From Acidimicrobiales bacterium (GTDB lineage: Bacteria > Actinomycetota > Acidimicrobiia > Acidimicrobiales > Aldehydirespiratoraceae), in the NCBI GenBank assembly GCA_029246685.1, contig JAQWMR010000016.1:310001-374000 (forward strand): DNA of 64,000 bases, in the 5' to 3' direction. Below the pieces are notes generated by a model that saw only the letters and a list, made by a program, of their open reading frames with translations, had not been told where the DNA came from and searched no databases. Shown piece after piece: positions 7,641 through 16,354 of this stretch; positions within the stretch are counted from its first letter, which is position 1; every line of letters begins with the position of its first letter. A program made the translations under genes and the position numbers.

Positions 7641-9022
7641 TCGACTGTGGGGATACGGAATCCGATCGCGGCGCCGCCGTCGGGAGATTCCGCGGCATTG
7701 ACCGTGCCGTCGTGGGCGTCCACGACCTGATGGACGATCGCGAGCCCGAGGCCTGACCCCGGCATCGTTCGGCTTGCCTCGACCCGATGGAAGCGGTCGA
7801 AGATCTTCTCGCGGTCGGACTCGGGAACGCCCGGGCCCCGGTCGTGCACCGTGAGCGCGCCGCCGTCGATCTCAATCCGAATCGGCGAGTCGGCCGGCGA
7901 GAACTTCGCGGCGTTGTCGATCAAGTTGCGGATCGCCCGAGCGAGCGCCTCCGGCCGGGCCTCGAGTACGACGGTGCGAGCGACCTCGACCGTGATCTCG
8001 CGGTCGGTGCGGCGGCGAGCCCGTTCGACGACAGGCTCGGCAACATCGGCCAGGGTGAGCGGCGACGCCGGCTCGTCATCTCGCACGTCGGCCGCGAACT
8101 CGACCAGCTCGGCCACCAGATCCGTGAGCTCCCCGAGCTCCGCGTCGATATCAGCAACCACCGCCTCGCGGTCCTCGGCCGAGAGGTCGTGGCCCCGGGC
8201 GAGCACGTCGACGTTGGTCCGCAGGCTTGTGAGCGGCGTGCGCAGCTCGTGGCTCGCGTCCATGACCAGCTGATCCTGCTGGCGTCGCGATGACGCCAGC
8301 GCGCCGAGCATGCTGCTGAAGCTGGCGGAGAGGCGCCCGACCTCGTCGGTTCCGGCCTCGATGGGTACCGAGTGTTCGAGATCACCGGTGGCAGCGATGT
8401 GCTCGGTCGCGACCGTCAGGTCGCGGATCGGACGGGCGGTGCGACCGGCGATGAACCACGCGAGAACGCCGGCGCCGAGGATGGCGAGGCTCCCGATGAG
8501 GATCGTCTTCGCCCGGAGGTCGTCCAGGACCGCATCGACCTCATCGACCGGCCGGGCGAGCTGAACGAAACCCGCAGATGGGAGCGCCACGGTGACGACG
8601 CGCACGTCACCGCTGTCCGACGTTCCGTTGCTGAGCACGGGAGCCTCGCGCGCGTCGGCGAGATGGTCGGCGCTTGTCGTGGCGACAAACGCCGTGGCGA
8701 GCGTGCCCCTGACGTGTCCGTCCGGGCCGACAACACGAGCAAGTGCATCGAAGCCGACGACCGAGCTGAACGGGTCAGACCGCCCACCCGGGCGTCCACT
8801 GTTCGACTCCGGATCGAGCCCACGGAACGCCTCGATGTCACCGCGGATGCTCCGATTCGATTCACGATCGACGGTCAACGGCTGCACGCGAGCCAGCAGA
8901 TCCTCGTCCACCTCGGCGATGAGCGAGCTCTCGGTGCTCCGATGCAGCGAGACGCCGACGACGAGCACCACCGCGGCCACGACGACAGTGACGACGCCCA
9001 CGATTCGAGTCCGAAGCGTCAT
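7625..9022 (-). CDS. Sensor histidine kinase (HAMP-HisKA-HATPase)
   Basis: The 465-residue membrane kinase has a first transmembrane helix at about 8-26 and a periplasmic sensor region. A second helix follows at about 173-193, then a HAMP segment (ARPIRDLTVATEHIA) and the HisKA box MDASHELRTPLTSLR with phospho-acceptor H258. The ATPase part shows LIDNAAKFS (N box), DRGPGVP (G1) and GSGLGLAIV (G2). It overlaps the response-regulator gene by 4 nt (ATGA), so the pair is translationally coupled. Domain order resembles the mycobacterial MprB/TcrY type. The signal is unknown. Confidence 0.92.
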   Translation of the reverse strand: MTLRTRIVGVVTVVVAAVVLVVGVSLHRSTESSLIAEVDEDLLARVQPLTVDRESNRSIRGDIEAFRGLDPESNSGRPGGRSDPFSSVVGFDALARVVGPDGHVRGTLATAFVATTSADHLADAREAPVLSNGTSDSGDVRVVTVALPSAGFVQLARPVDEVDAVLDDLRAKTILIGSLAILGAGVLAWFIAGRTARPIRDLTVATEHIAATGDLEHSVPIEAGTDEVGRLSASFSSMLGALASSRRQQDQLVMDASHELRTPLTSLRTNVDVLARGHDLSAEDREAVVADIDAELGELTDLVAELVEFAADVRDDEPASPLTLADVAEPVVERARRRTDREITVEVARTVVLEARPEALARAIRNLIDNAAKFSPADSPIRIEIDGGALTVHDRGPGVPESDREKIFDRFHRVEASRTMPGSGLGLAIVHQVVDAHDGTVNAAESPDGGAAIGFRIPTVDQAVT

Positions 9023-9693
9023 GCGTCCTCGCGAGCGACGTAGCCCAGCCCGCGAACCGTATGGACGAGGCGAGTGGCGTCGCCTTCTTCGAGCTTCTTG
9101 CGGAGGTACCCGACGTAGACGTCGAGCGTCTTGGACTCGACGTCGAGTTCGCCACCCCAGACTCGCTCGTAGAGCACGTCCCGCCCGAGCACCACGCCTT
9201 GATTGCGGACCAGCACCTCCAGCAGGTCGAACTCCGTGCGGCTGAGATCCAGCATCCGTCCGGCGCGATCAACGCGGCGACCTTCGAGGTTCATACGGAG
9301 ATCGCCGATCGACAGGTCTCCGTCATCGACGCCGGCCGTCCGCAGCCGGGCCCGCACCCGAGCCAACAGCTCCTCGAGCGCGAACGGCTTGACGAGGTAG
9401 TCGTCGGCGCCGGCATCGAGGCCGGCCACCCGGTCGTCGATCTCGTGGCGCGCCGTCAGCATCAAGATGGGCGTGTCGTCGCCCTTGGAACGCACCGTGC
9501 GGCACACCGTCAGACCGTCGACGTTGGGCATCGAGACGTCCAGAAGCAACAGATCGGGGCCGAGGTCCTGGAACAGTTCGAGGGCGCGGGCGCCGTCGTT
9601 CGCCGTGAGAACGTCGTAGCCCTCCAATTGCAGCGCGCGATCGAGGCTTTCGCGCACGCGCCGGTCGTCCTCAGCGATCAGGATGGTGGCCAC
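9019..9693 (-). CDS. OmpR/PhoB-family response regulator
   Basis: The 224-residue regulator has a receiver domain with the acidic pair D9/D10 (IAEDD), phospho-acceptor D52 (LLLLDVSMP), the Thr of LTARHE and K102 (VKPF). A winged-helix DNA-binding domain (SRTEFDLLEVLVRNQG to HTVRGLGYVARE) follows. I chose the GTG at 9693 because the receiver fold begins there; further upstream in frame is intergenic DNA shared with surE. It precedes the kinase gene with a 4-nt overlap. An 11-bp-phased direct repeat just upstream looks like its own binding site. Confidence 0.92.
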   Translation of the reverse strand: MATILIAEDDRRVRESLDRALQLEGYDVLTANDGARALELFQDLGPDLLLLDVSMPNVDGLTVCRTVRSKGDDTPILMLTARHEIDDRVAGLDAGADDYLVKPFALEELLARVRARLRTAGVDDGDLSIGDLRMNLEGRRVDRAGRMLDLSRTEFDLLEVLVRNQGVVLGRDVLYERVWGGELDVESKTLDVYVGYLRKKLEEGDATRLVHTVRGLGYVAREDA

Positions 9694-9716
9694 GCTCGAA
9701 ATCGTCGCACACAACA

Positions 9717-9734
9717 GTGAGAGAACGGTGAGAG
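9717..9734 (-). promoter_or_regulatory. Direct repeat GTGAGAG spaced 11 bp (candidate response-regulator box)
   Basis: GTGAGAG occurs at 9717-9723 and again at 9728-9734. On the minus strand this is CTCTCAC-N4-CTCTCAC, starting 24 bp upstream of the response-regulator start. OmpR/PhoB-family regulators bind tandem half-sites spaced 11 bp, so autoregulation is plausible; the surE promoter shares the region. Confidence 0.45.
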
Positions 9735-9790
9735 CCCCGACTGCCCTGGACGGCGATTGGGCCACGGAGCCACCCCGATACAGTCGACGG

Positions 9791-10624
9791 GTGCGCATTC
9801 TGGTGACCAACGATGACGGCATCGATTCGATCGGCCTCCACGTTCTCGCGCGGGCGATGATGCCGTTCGGCGACGTCGTGATCGTCGCCCCGGACCAGGA
9901 GTACTCGGGCTACGGCGCCGCGATCGGATCGATCTGGCTCATGAAGCCGGAGGTCCACCGCGCCCACGTCGACGGGATCGACGAGGCCTGGTCGGTCAGC
10001 GCGGCGCCCGCGTTGTGCGCGATGTTCGGCCGTCTCGGTGCGTTCGGCGACATCGACCTCGTCGTGTCAGGCATCAACCCCGGCGCCAACGTCGGTCGCA
10101 GCGTCTACCACTCAGGCACTGTCGGTGCCTGCCTCACGGCCCGCAATGGCGGCATCAACTCCGTCGCGGTCAGCCAGTCCGTCGACAGCTGGGGCGTCGA
10201 GGGTCAGGCCATGGAGGAAGTTCTCGAGAACCAGCAGTGGCAAGGTGCCGCCGACGTCGCGACGCTCGTTGTCGAGCAACTGCTGGCCGACCTCCCTGCC
10301 CACCCCGTCGTCGTCAACGTCAACGTGCCGAATCGGCAGGCCGCCGACATGAAGGGCTGGAAGCGCACCGACGTCGGCAGTGCTCCGCCTCGTTCGATGG
10401 CCAAGGCCAACCTCACGCCCAAGGTCGGCCACGATGGCGCCTTCCACGTGGAGATGTCGTGGGGCGATGCGCTCCAGACACCGGAGAGCGACGACACCGG
10501 CGCAGTGATGGCCGGCTTCGCATCGGTCACCTGGCTCGGCGCGCTCGAAGCCGTCGAGCCCGACGCCGCGGTCGCCGACCGAGCGGAAGGCGCGCTCGAC
10601 AACTTCTTCGCCCCACCCGGCTGA
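9791..10624 (+). CDS. surE: 5'/3'-nucleotidase SurE
   Basis: The 277-residue protein begins VRILVTNDDGIDS, the SurE N-terminus with metal-binding D8 and D9, and continues with APDQEYSGYG and SGINPGANVGRSVYHSGTVGA. SurE is a metal-dependent nucleoside monophosphatase with polyphosphatase activity in some species. The GTG at 9791 is chosen because the motif must lie at the extreme N-terminus. The residue before GYG is usually serine (NxSG), and here QEYSGYG keeps that form. It ends 7 nt before the ABC-F gene and is divergent from the two-component genes. Confidence 0.92.
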   Translation: MRILVTNDDGIDSIGLHVLARAMMPFGDVVIVAPDQEYSGYGAAIGSIWLMKPEVHRAHVDGIDEAWSVSAAPALCAMFGRLGAFGDIDLVVSGINPGANVGRSVYHSGTVGACLTARNGGINSVAVSQSVDSWGVEGQAMEEVLENQQWQGAADVATLVVEQLLADLPAHPVVVNVNVPNRQAADMKGWKRTDVGSAPPRSMAKANLTPKVGHDGAFHVEMSWGDALQTPESDDTGAVMAGFASVTWLGALEAVEPDAAVADRAEGALDNFFAPPG

Positions 10625-10631
10625 GATCGTC

Positions 10632-12575
10632 ATGCTGACCGCCTCCGGACTCTCGCGCTCGTACGGACCGAGGACACTCTTCGAGGACGTCACCCTCGAG
10701 CTGTCTGCGGGTCGACGCATCGCGCTCGTCGGTGGCAACGGCACCGGGAAGACCTCGCTCATCGAGATCCTCGTCGGCGACGCCGATCCCGACACCGGCT
10801 CGATCACCAAACCGCGGGACATGGTGCTCGGCTACCTGCCCCAGGACCTCGTCGACACGGCCACCGGCTCCGTGATGGAGGAGGTACTCGCGGGCGCCGG
10901 GGCGCTGTCGAAGCTCTCCGATCGAATGCGAGAACTCGAAGCCCTCATGGGCGATCCCGATGCAAATCAGGACAAGGTGCTCGCCGAGTACGGCGACGTC
11001 CAGGGCCGGTTCGAAGCCATGGGCGGCTATGCGCTGGAGGCCGACGCGCACAAGGTGCTGGCCGGCCTCGGTTTCAAGCCGGATGCCGCCGCGAACCCCG
11101 TCCACGAGCTGTCCGGTGGTTGGCGCATGCGCGTGGCCCTCGCCCGACTGCTGTTGGCCAAGCCGGACATCCTCATCCTGGATGAGCCGACGAACCATCT
11201 CGACGTCGACTCGGTCGCCTGGCTCGAACAACAGCTCGCCAACTGGCCGGGCGCGCTCCTCTTCGTCAGCCACGACCGTGACTTCATCGATGCCGTCGCC
11301 AACCGTGTCGTCGAACTGGCCGAGGGCACCTCCCTCGAATACACCGGCGGTTTCGCCGAGTTCGTCGTCCAGCGCGAGGAGCGACTCCAACGGATCGAGG
11401 CTGCCGCAGCTCGCCAGGCCCGCGAGGTTGCCAGGGTCGAGAAGTTCGTCGACCGCTTCCGCTACAAGGCCACCAAGGCCCGCCAGGTGCAGAGCCGCAT
11501 CAAGACGCTCGAGAAGCTCGAGAAGATCGAGGTGCCGACCCGCAAGGAGCTCGTCGCCCGCTTCGCGTTTCCCGAGCCGCCCCGGTCATCTCGCACTGTC
11601 GCGGAGTTCCACAACGCCACCGTCGGCTACGACGCCGGTGTGCCGGTGGTCAGCGACGTGTCGCTTGCCATCGAGCGGGGCCAGACCGTTGCGCTCGTCG
11701 GGCCGAACGGTGGCGGCAAGACCACATTGCTCAAGCTCATCCTCGGCGAGCTCGAATCGAGCAGCGGCTCGGCTGCCCTGGGCAACAACGTCACCATCGC
11801 CACCTTCCATCAGCACCAGGCCGACTCACTCGATCTGGACAAGATGGTGATCGAGGCGTTCTCCGGCGGTATCGATGCCGGCAAGCGCAACCTGCGCACC
11901 GTGCTCGGGTCGTTCGGGTTCCCCGGCGACGCCGCCGACCGCTACATCCGCGACCTGTCCGGCGGCGAGCGAACTCGGCTCGCCCTCGCCCGCACGATGA
12001 TCGAGCCCGTGAACCTCCTCGTGCTCGACGAGCCCACGAACCATCTCGACCTTCCCAGCTGCGACGTGCTCGAGGACGCGCTCACCGCGTATCCCGGCAC
12101 GGTCCTGCTCGTGACCCACGACCGACATCTGATCCGCAACGTTGCGGACGCGCTCGTCGAGGTCCGAGACGGACGGGCCACATGGCACGACGGCGTGCCC
12201 GACGAGGTGCTGACCCCGGCCGACCCGGCGAAGGTCTTCAGCGGTCGGGGCCTCTCCGCGGATGCTTCCGAGTCGAGGCCGACGAAGAGGTCTGGCGGCG
12301 AGACTCGCGTCGAACAGCGTCGAGAGACCGCCCAGTCCCGCCAGGCGAGCGCTGACCTGCGCAAGCGGGTCAAGAAGCTGGAGAAGGACCTCGAGATCGC
12401 GGAGGCGAAGGTCGCAGCGCTACACGAGCAGCTGGCGGACCCGGACATCTACGACAAGCCCGAGGACGTCCATCGCCTCGCGACCCAGCACGAAGAAGCC
12501 AAGGATCTCGCCGCCCGCCTCACCGACCAGTGGGCGGTTGCCGCCGAGGACCTCGAAGCGGCAGACGACGACTGA
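10632..12575 (+). CDS. ABC-F family ATPase (ribosome-associated type)
   Basis: This 647-residue protein has two ABC ATPase domains and no membrane segments. Walker A motifs are GGNGTGKTS (34-42) and GPNGGGKTT (near 357), with signatures LSGGWRMR and LSGGERTR and Walker B segments ILDEPTNHLD and VLDEPTNHLD. A charged inter-domain linker (R/K-rich, residues 245-310) is typical of ABC-F proteins that act at the ribosomal E site, and a C-terminal coiled coil (about 555-645) recalls Uup. The role could be translation relief or antibiotic protection; the linker sequence does not settle it. It follows surE by 7 nt, so the two are probably cotranscribed. Confidence 0.9.
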   Translation: MLTASGLSRSYGPRTLFEDVTLELSAGRRIALVGGNGTGKTSLIEILVGDADPDTGSITKPRDMVLGYLPQDLVDTATGSVMEEVLAGAGALSKLSDRMRELEALMGDPDANQDKVLAEYGDVQGRFEAMGGYALEADAHKVLAGLGFKPDAAANPVHELSGGWRMRVALARLLLAKPDILILDEPTNHLDVDSVAWLEQQLANWPGALLFVSHDRDFIDAVANRVVELAEGTSLEYTGGFAEFVVQREERLQRIEAAAARQAREVARVEKFVDRFRYKATKARQVQSRIKTLEKLEKIEVPTRKELVARFAFPEPPRSSRTVAEFHNATVGYDAGVPVVSDVSLAIERGQTVALVGPNGGGKTTLLKLILGELESSSGSAALGNNVTIATFHQHQADSLDLDKMVIEAFSGGIDAGKRNLRTVLGSFGFPGDAADRYIRDLSGGERTRLALARTMIEPVNLLVLDEPTNHLDLPSCDVLEDALTAYPGTVLLVTHDRHLIRNVADALVEVRDGRATWHDGVPDEVLTPADPAKVFSGRGLSADASESRPTKRSGGETRVEQRRETAQSRQASADLRKRVKKLEKDLEIAEAKVAALHEQLADPDIYDKPEDVHRLATQHEEAKDLAARLTDQWAVAAEDLEAADDD

Positions 12576-12584
12576 GGGTCACGG

Positions 12585-12905
12585 TCAGTTCGGGCTCTCG
12601 ATCTCCAACAGCACAGCATCCTCACACGACGCGAGTGCGGCCTCCTCGGCGCGAAGCGACTCCGCCCCGAACGCGACGTCCTCGACAGTCCACTCGGCAC
12701 TGCCGTCACCCTTTCGCCACCGCAGCTGTTGCTCAGGCGTGACTGGCCCCACGACCTCGAGCATGTCGCCGTCTGCGCATCGAAAGGCTCGATACACACC
12801 GTCCTGCCACTCCTCGAACGCGTTGACTTCCTGCCCGCCGGAACAACTCGCACACACGATGGCAACGATGAAGATCGCACCAGTCCCTCGTCGACGTCGT
12901 CGCAT
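12585..12905 (-). CDS. Small putative lipoprotein, unknown function
   Basis: The 106-residue product starts MRRRRRGTGAIFIVAIVCASC, an Arg-rich signal peptide ending in a CASC sequence that could serve as a lipobox. The mature part has two further cysteines (FRCADGD and ASCEDAV) that might pair. It is not a family I recognise. The ATG at 12905 is preferred over a TTG three codons upstream. It converges on the ABC-F gene with a 9-bp gap. Confidence 0.6.
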   Translation of the reverse strand: MRRRRRGTGAIFIVAIVCASCSGGQEVNAFEEWQDGVYRAFRCADGDMLEVVGPVTPEQQLRWRKGDGSAEWTVEDVAFGAESLRAEEAALASCEDAVLLEIESPN

Positions 12906-12991
12906 GGTCAGCAATCCGTGTTGTGCAGTGTCGGCCTGCCGGTCGGTAGGGCGCGTCGGTGCTCACCCGTAGCCTTCGCCGACTGAGGAAC

Positions 12992-13005
12992 GGGACGTAG
13001 GTCCC
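12992..13005. promoter_or_regulatory. Palindrome GGGAC-N4-GTCCC (DevR/DosR-like geometry)
   Basis: The perfect half-sites GGGAC and GTCCC are separated by GTAG, 58 bp before the start of the small membrane protein gene. Actinobacterial DevR/DosR boxes have GGGAC-N4-GTCCC symmetry. No matching regulator is in the window, and the outer positions of the mycobacterial 20-mer are not conserved. Confidence 0.4.
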
Positions 13006-13062
13006 TGCCCGCACGGGTCCGCGGTTGCGACGATCAGGACATCCACCGACCTGGGAGGTCAG

Positions 13063-13389
13063 ATGTCCGACTTCGCTTCACCGCTCGTCGACGAGAACGA
13101 TGCACTGCGCTTTCGCCGCTGGGTGATCGCCACGGTTGTCTCGGCAGTGGTGGTTTCCGTCGGGACCGCGCTCGCGTTGAAGTCCTTCGCCCCTGTCGAC
13201 CAGTGGCCGGCGGCCTTCGGACTGGGAGCCATGGTCGGCTTCTGGCTCTGCCCGCTTACCGGCGCCGTGATCGGCAACGGCTACCACGAGAGCCTGCAGA
13301 GCCGCGAGAAGCTCCTCAGCGAGCAACCCGCGCCGGAGACCCCTCAGCCGGCGGCCGGGACAGCGATTCCGCTACCTGCCGTGTCGTGA
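13063..13389 (+). CDS. Small membrane protein, unknown function
   Basis: The 108-residue protein has two predicted membrane helices (about 20-42, WVIATVVSAVVVSVGTALAL, and about 50-72). They are followed by a short hydrophilic, Pro/Ala-rich tail. A good ribosome binding site (GGGAGG) lies about 6 nt before the ATG. A DevR-like palindrome sits upstream. I do not recognise the family; a stress-linked membrane protein would fit but is speculation. Confidence 0.65.
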   Translation: MSDFASPLVDENDALRFRRWVIATVVSAVVVSVGTALALKSFAPVDQWPAAFGLGAMVGFWLCPLTGAVIGNGYHESLQSREKLLSEQPAPETPQPAAGTAIPLPAVS

Positions 13390-13425
13390 CGCTCCGCATC
13401 GGCAGCGCCACTACGGTGACCGCCG

Positions 13426-14421
13426 ATGCCACTCCCGCCCCGCCCCGACGGCCCCCTACGGGTCCTGATCGATACCGACACGGCGAACGAGATCGATGAT
13501 CAGTTCGCGATCGCTTGGGCGCTGCTGTCGCCGGACAGACTGACGATCGAAGGCATCCACGCCGCACCGTTCTGCCACGGCCACTACTTCGATGCCGTGG
13601 ACACTGCCGCGGAGAAGCGCGGCGGCGAGCGCACTGGGCTCGAAAAGGTAGCCGGGGCAATCGGCACCGAACGACGGGCGAAGATGACCGCGGACCGGCC
13701 CGCAGCCGAAGGCGAAGCCCGTTCCCGAGCCGAAATCCATCGACTGCTCGACACCATGAACGTCGACGCCCCGCCGGTGAAGGCCGGCAGCACGCGGTTC
13801 ATGGAATCGCCGACCGACATCGTCGAGAGCGAGGCAGCCCGCCACCTGATCGAACGGTCCCACGCCGGAGACGCGCCGCTCTACGTACCGACGATCGGTG
13901 CGCCCACGAACGTGGCCGCCGCGCTACTGATGGACCCCACCATCGCCGAGAAGATCGTCGTGATCTTCCTGGCCGGCTACCCCACCGCGGTTCCCCACGG
14001 CGACGACAGCTTCAACCTGGTTCAGGACCGCCATGCGACGAACGTGCTCTTCGAGTCGGGCGTGCCGCTGGTCTATCAGCCCGGCTACCACGTGGCCGAG
14101 GTACTCGGTTTCTCCCTACCCGATGCCGATCGCTGGCTCAAGGGCCACGGCGCGCTCGGCGACCTGCTCCACGAGATCTACGTGGACAACCCGATCGACC
14201 GAGATGTCGAGAAGCTCGGTCGCAGCTGGGTGATCTGGGACATCATCGCCATCGCGTGGCTGCTCGATCCGAGTTGGGCGCCGACCTTCGAGACCGGTCG
14301 CGCTCACGTCACGGAGCGGCACACGTGGGAGCCGATCGACGGCCGGATGGACGAGGCGTTCCGGGTGCAGCGCGGGGCGATCTTCGCCGACCTGCTCGCG
14401 AAGATTCACGCCCATGGCTGA
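13426..14421 (+). CDS. Inosine/uridine-preferring nucleoside hydrolase family protein
   Basis: The 331-residue protein shows the family's N-terminal metal and ribose site IDTDTANEIDDQFA, a variant of the DxDxxxxDD motif. It should hydrolyse the N-glycosidic bond of a ribonucleoside or related compound. The central PTNVAAALLMDP segment is also typical. The body diverges from canonical purine/pyrimidine hydrolases, so the natural substrate may differ. It overlaps the acetoacetyl-CoA synthetase gene by 8 nt, indicating cotranscription. Confidence 0.85.
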   Translation: MPLPPRPDGPLRVLIDTDTANEIDDQFAIAWALLSPDRLTIEGIHAAPFCHGHYFDAVDTAAEKRGGERTGLEKVAGAIGTERRAKMTADRPAAEGEARSRAEIHRLLDTMNVDAPPVKAGSTRFMESPTDIVESEAARHLIERSHAGDAPLYVPTIGAPTNVAAALLMDPTIAEKIVVIFLAGYPTAVPHGDDSFNLVQDRHATNVLFESGVPLVYQPGYHVAEVLGFSLPDADRWLKGHGALGDLLHEIYVDNPIDRDVEKLGRSWVIWDIIAIAWLLDPSWAPTFETGRAHVTERHTWEPIDGRMDEAFRVQRGAIFADLLAKIHAHG

Positions 14422-16345
14422 CCCGATCTGGTCGCCGTCGCCCGAACGGGCAGCGGCGTCCAACCTGGCGGCGTTCGCGGCCAGGACCGGGCACGACAGC
14501 TACGAGTCGCTCCACGCCTGGTCGGTCGACGAGCCGGCCGCGTTCTGGTCCGCTGCCTGGGACGAACTCGGCGTGGTCGGCGACAAGGGGGAGACGGTGC
14601 TCGTCGAGGGCGCCACACTCGCGGAGGCGCGCTTCTTCCCCGACGCGACCCTGAACGTCGCGGAGAATCTGCTCGCGCATCGGGGTACGGAACCAGCGAT
14701 GGTCTTCCGCAGCGAAGACGACTCGGTCCAGCGCACCATCAGCCGCGACGAGCTGCGCCTCCAGGTCGGCCGGTTCCAAGGCGCCATGGAACGCGCCGGC
14801 GTCGGAGTCGGCGACCGCGTCGTCGTGTGGCTCCCCAACGTCCCGGAGGCATATGCCGTCATGCTCGCCGCGGCGGCGATCGGCGCGCCGTTCTCCTCCA
14901 CGTCTCCCGACTTCGGCGTCGACGGAGTGGTTGATCGATTCGGTCAGATCGAGCCGAAGCTGCTCTTCGCCTGCGACGCGTACCTCTACGGGGGAACCGT
15001 CCACGACCGACTCGCCCCACTCGCGGAGATCCGTGCTGCGCTACCCACGCTCGAGCACGTGATCGTGGTGCCGTTCTTCGGCGACGGCGGAACTGGCGAC
15101 GTGCCGGACGCCATCACCCTCAACAGCTTCCTCGACGGAGTCGAGCCCCGGGAACCGGCCTTCAACCCGCTGCCGTTCGATCACCCCTGGTACATCCTGT
15201 TCAGCTCCGGAACCACCGGAAAGCCGAAGTGCATCGTGCACCGCGCCGGCGGCGTGCTGCTCAAGCACGTCGTGGAGCACCAGCTGCATTGTGATGTCCG
15301 GCCGGGTGACCGCGTCTTCTACTTCACGACTGCCGGTTGGATGATGTGGAACTGGCTCGCCTCCGGTCTGGCCGCCGGCGCCACGCTGGTGCTCTACGAC
15401 GGGTCGCCGTTTCACCCCGATGGCAACCGGCTCTTCGACCTCGCCGATGCAACGGACATCACCCTGTTCGGCACCTCGGCCAAATTCATCGAGGCACTAG
15501 GCAAGTCCGACCTCTCCCCGATCGAGACACACGACCTCTCATCGATCCGCACGCTCACGTCCACCGGATCCACTCTCGTCCCCGAGGGGTTCCACACGGT
15601 CCACGATCGGATCAAGGCGGACATCCATCTCGCTTCCATCTCCGGCGGAACGGATCTCTGCGGCTGCCTCGTGGCCGGCGACCCGACGAGCCTGGTCTTC
15701 GCCGGCGAGATCCAGCGCGCCACGCTGGGCCTCGACATCGATGTGGTCGACGAACTCGGCAACCCTGTCGGCGCAGGCGTCCGGGGGGAGCTGGCGTGCC
15801 GCAACGCGTTTCCCTCGATGCCGCTCGGGTTCCACAACGATCCTGGCGACGCCCGGTACCACGCCGCCTACTTCGAACGCATTCCCGGCCTGTGGCATCA
15901 GGGTGACTTCGCCGAGTGGACAGACGCCGGCGGCATCGTCATTCATGGCCGAAGCGACGCGACGCTCAACCCGGGCGGGGTTCGGATCGGCACGGCCGAG
16001 ATCTACCGCCAGGTCGACAAGGTCCCGGGCGTGGTCGAGGCGATCGTGATCGGCCAGCAGGTCGAGGGCGACACGCGGGTCGTGCTCTTCGTCGTATTGA
16101 CGGAAGGGCGAGTCCTCGACGACGCGCTCGTGGCCCAGATCAAGGGCGAGGTGCGAGCCGGCGCGACGCCGCGCCACGTTCCCGCCATGATCGGTCAGGT
16201 GGCGGAGATCCCGCGCACACGGAGCGGCAAGATCGTGGAGCTCGCGGTGCGCGCCGTCGTGCACGGCGATGAGGTCAAGAACACCGAGGCGCTCGCCAAC
16301 CCGGACGCGCTGGAGCACTTCCGAAATCACCCTGCCCTGTCGTAG
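14414..16345 (+). CDS. Acetoacetyl-CoA synthetase
   Basis: The 643-residue enzyme should activate acetoacetate with ATP and CoA, feeding ketone bodies or polyhydroxybutyrate breakdown products into central metabolism. It has the AacS N-terminal pattern (SYESLHAWSVDEPAAFW) and the P-loop FSSGTTGKPKCIVH. It also has TAGWMMWNWLASGLAAGATLV, GIPGLWHQGDFAEW-type turns and the C-terminal RTRSGKIVELAVR. Length and block order match acetoacetate-CoA ligase rather than acetyl-CoA synthetase. It overlaps the nucleoside hydrolase gene and lies 9 nt before the alpha/beta hydrolase gene, forming a three-gene run. Confidence 0.93.
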   Translation: MADPIWSPSPERAAASNLAAFAARTGHDSYESLHAWSVDEPAAFWSAAWDELGVVGDKGETVLVEGATLAEARFFPDATLNVAENLLAHRGTEPAMVFRSEDDSVQRTISRDELRLQVGRFQGAMERAGVGVGDRVVVWLPNVPEAYAVMLAAAAIGAPFSSTSPDFGVDGVVDRFGQIEPKLLFACDAYLYGGTVHDRLAPLAEIRAALPTLEHVIVVPFFGDGGTGDVPDAITLNSFLDGVEPREPAFNPLPFDHPWYILFSSGTTGKPKCIVHRAGGVLLKHVVEHQLHCDVRPGDRVFYFTTAGWMMWNWLASGLAAGATLVLYDGSPFHPDGNRLFDLADATDITLFGTSAKFIEALGKSDLSPIETHDLSSIRTLTSTGSTLVPEGFHTVHDRIKADIHLASISGGTDLCGCLVAGDPTSLVFAGEIQRATLGLDIDVVDELGNPVGAGVRGELACRNAFPSMPLGFHNDPGDARYHAAYFERIPGLWHQGDFAEWTDAGGIVIHGRSDATLNPGGVRIGTAEIYRQVDKVPGVVEAIVIGQQVEGDTRVVLFVVLTEGRVLDDALVAQIKGEVRAGATPRHVPAMIGQVAEIPRTRSGKIVELAVRAVVHGDEVKNTEALANPDALEHFRNHPALS

Positions 16346-16354
16346 CCTCGCGTG

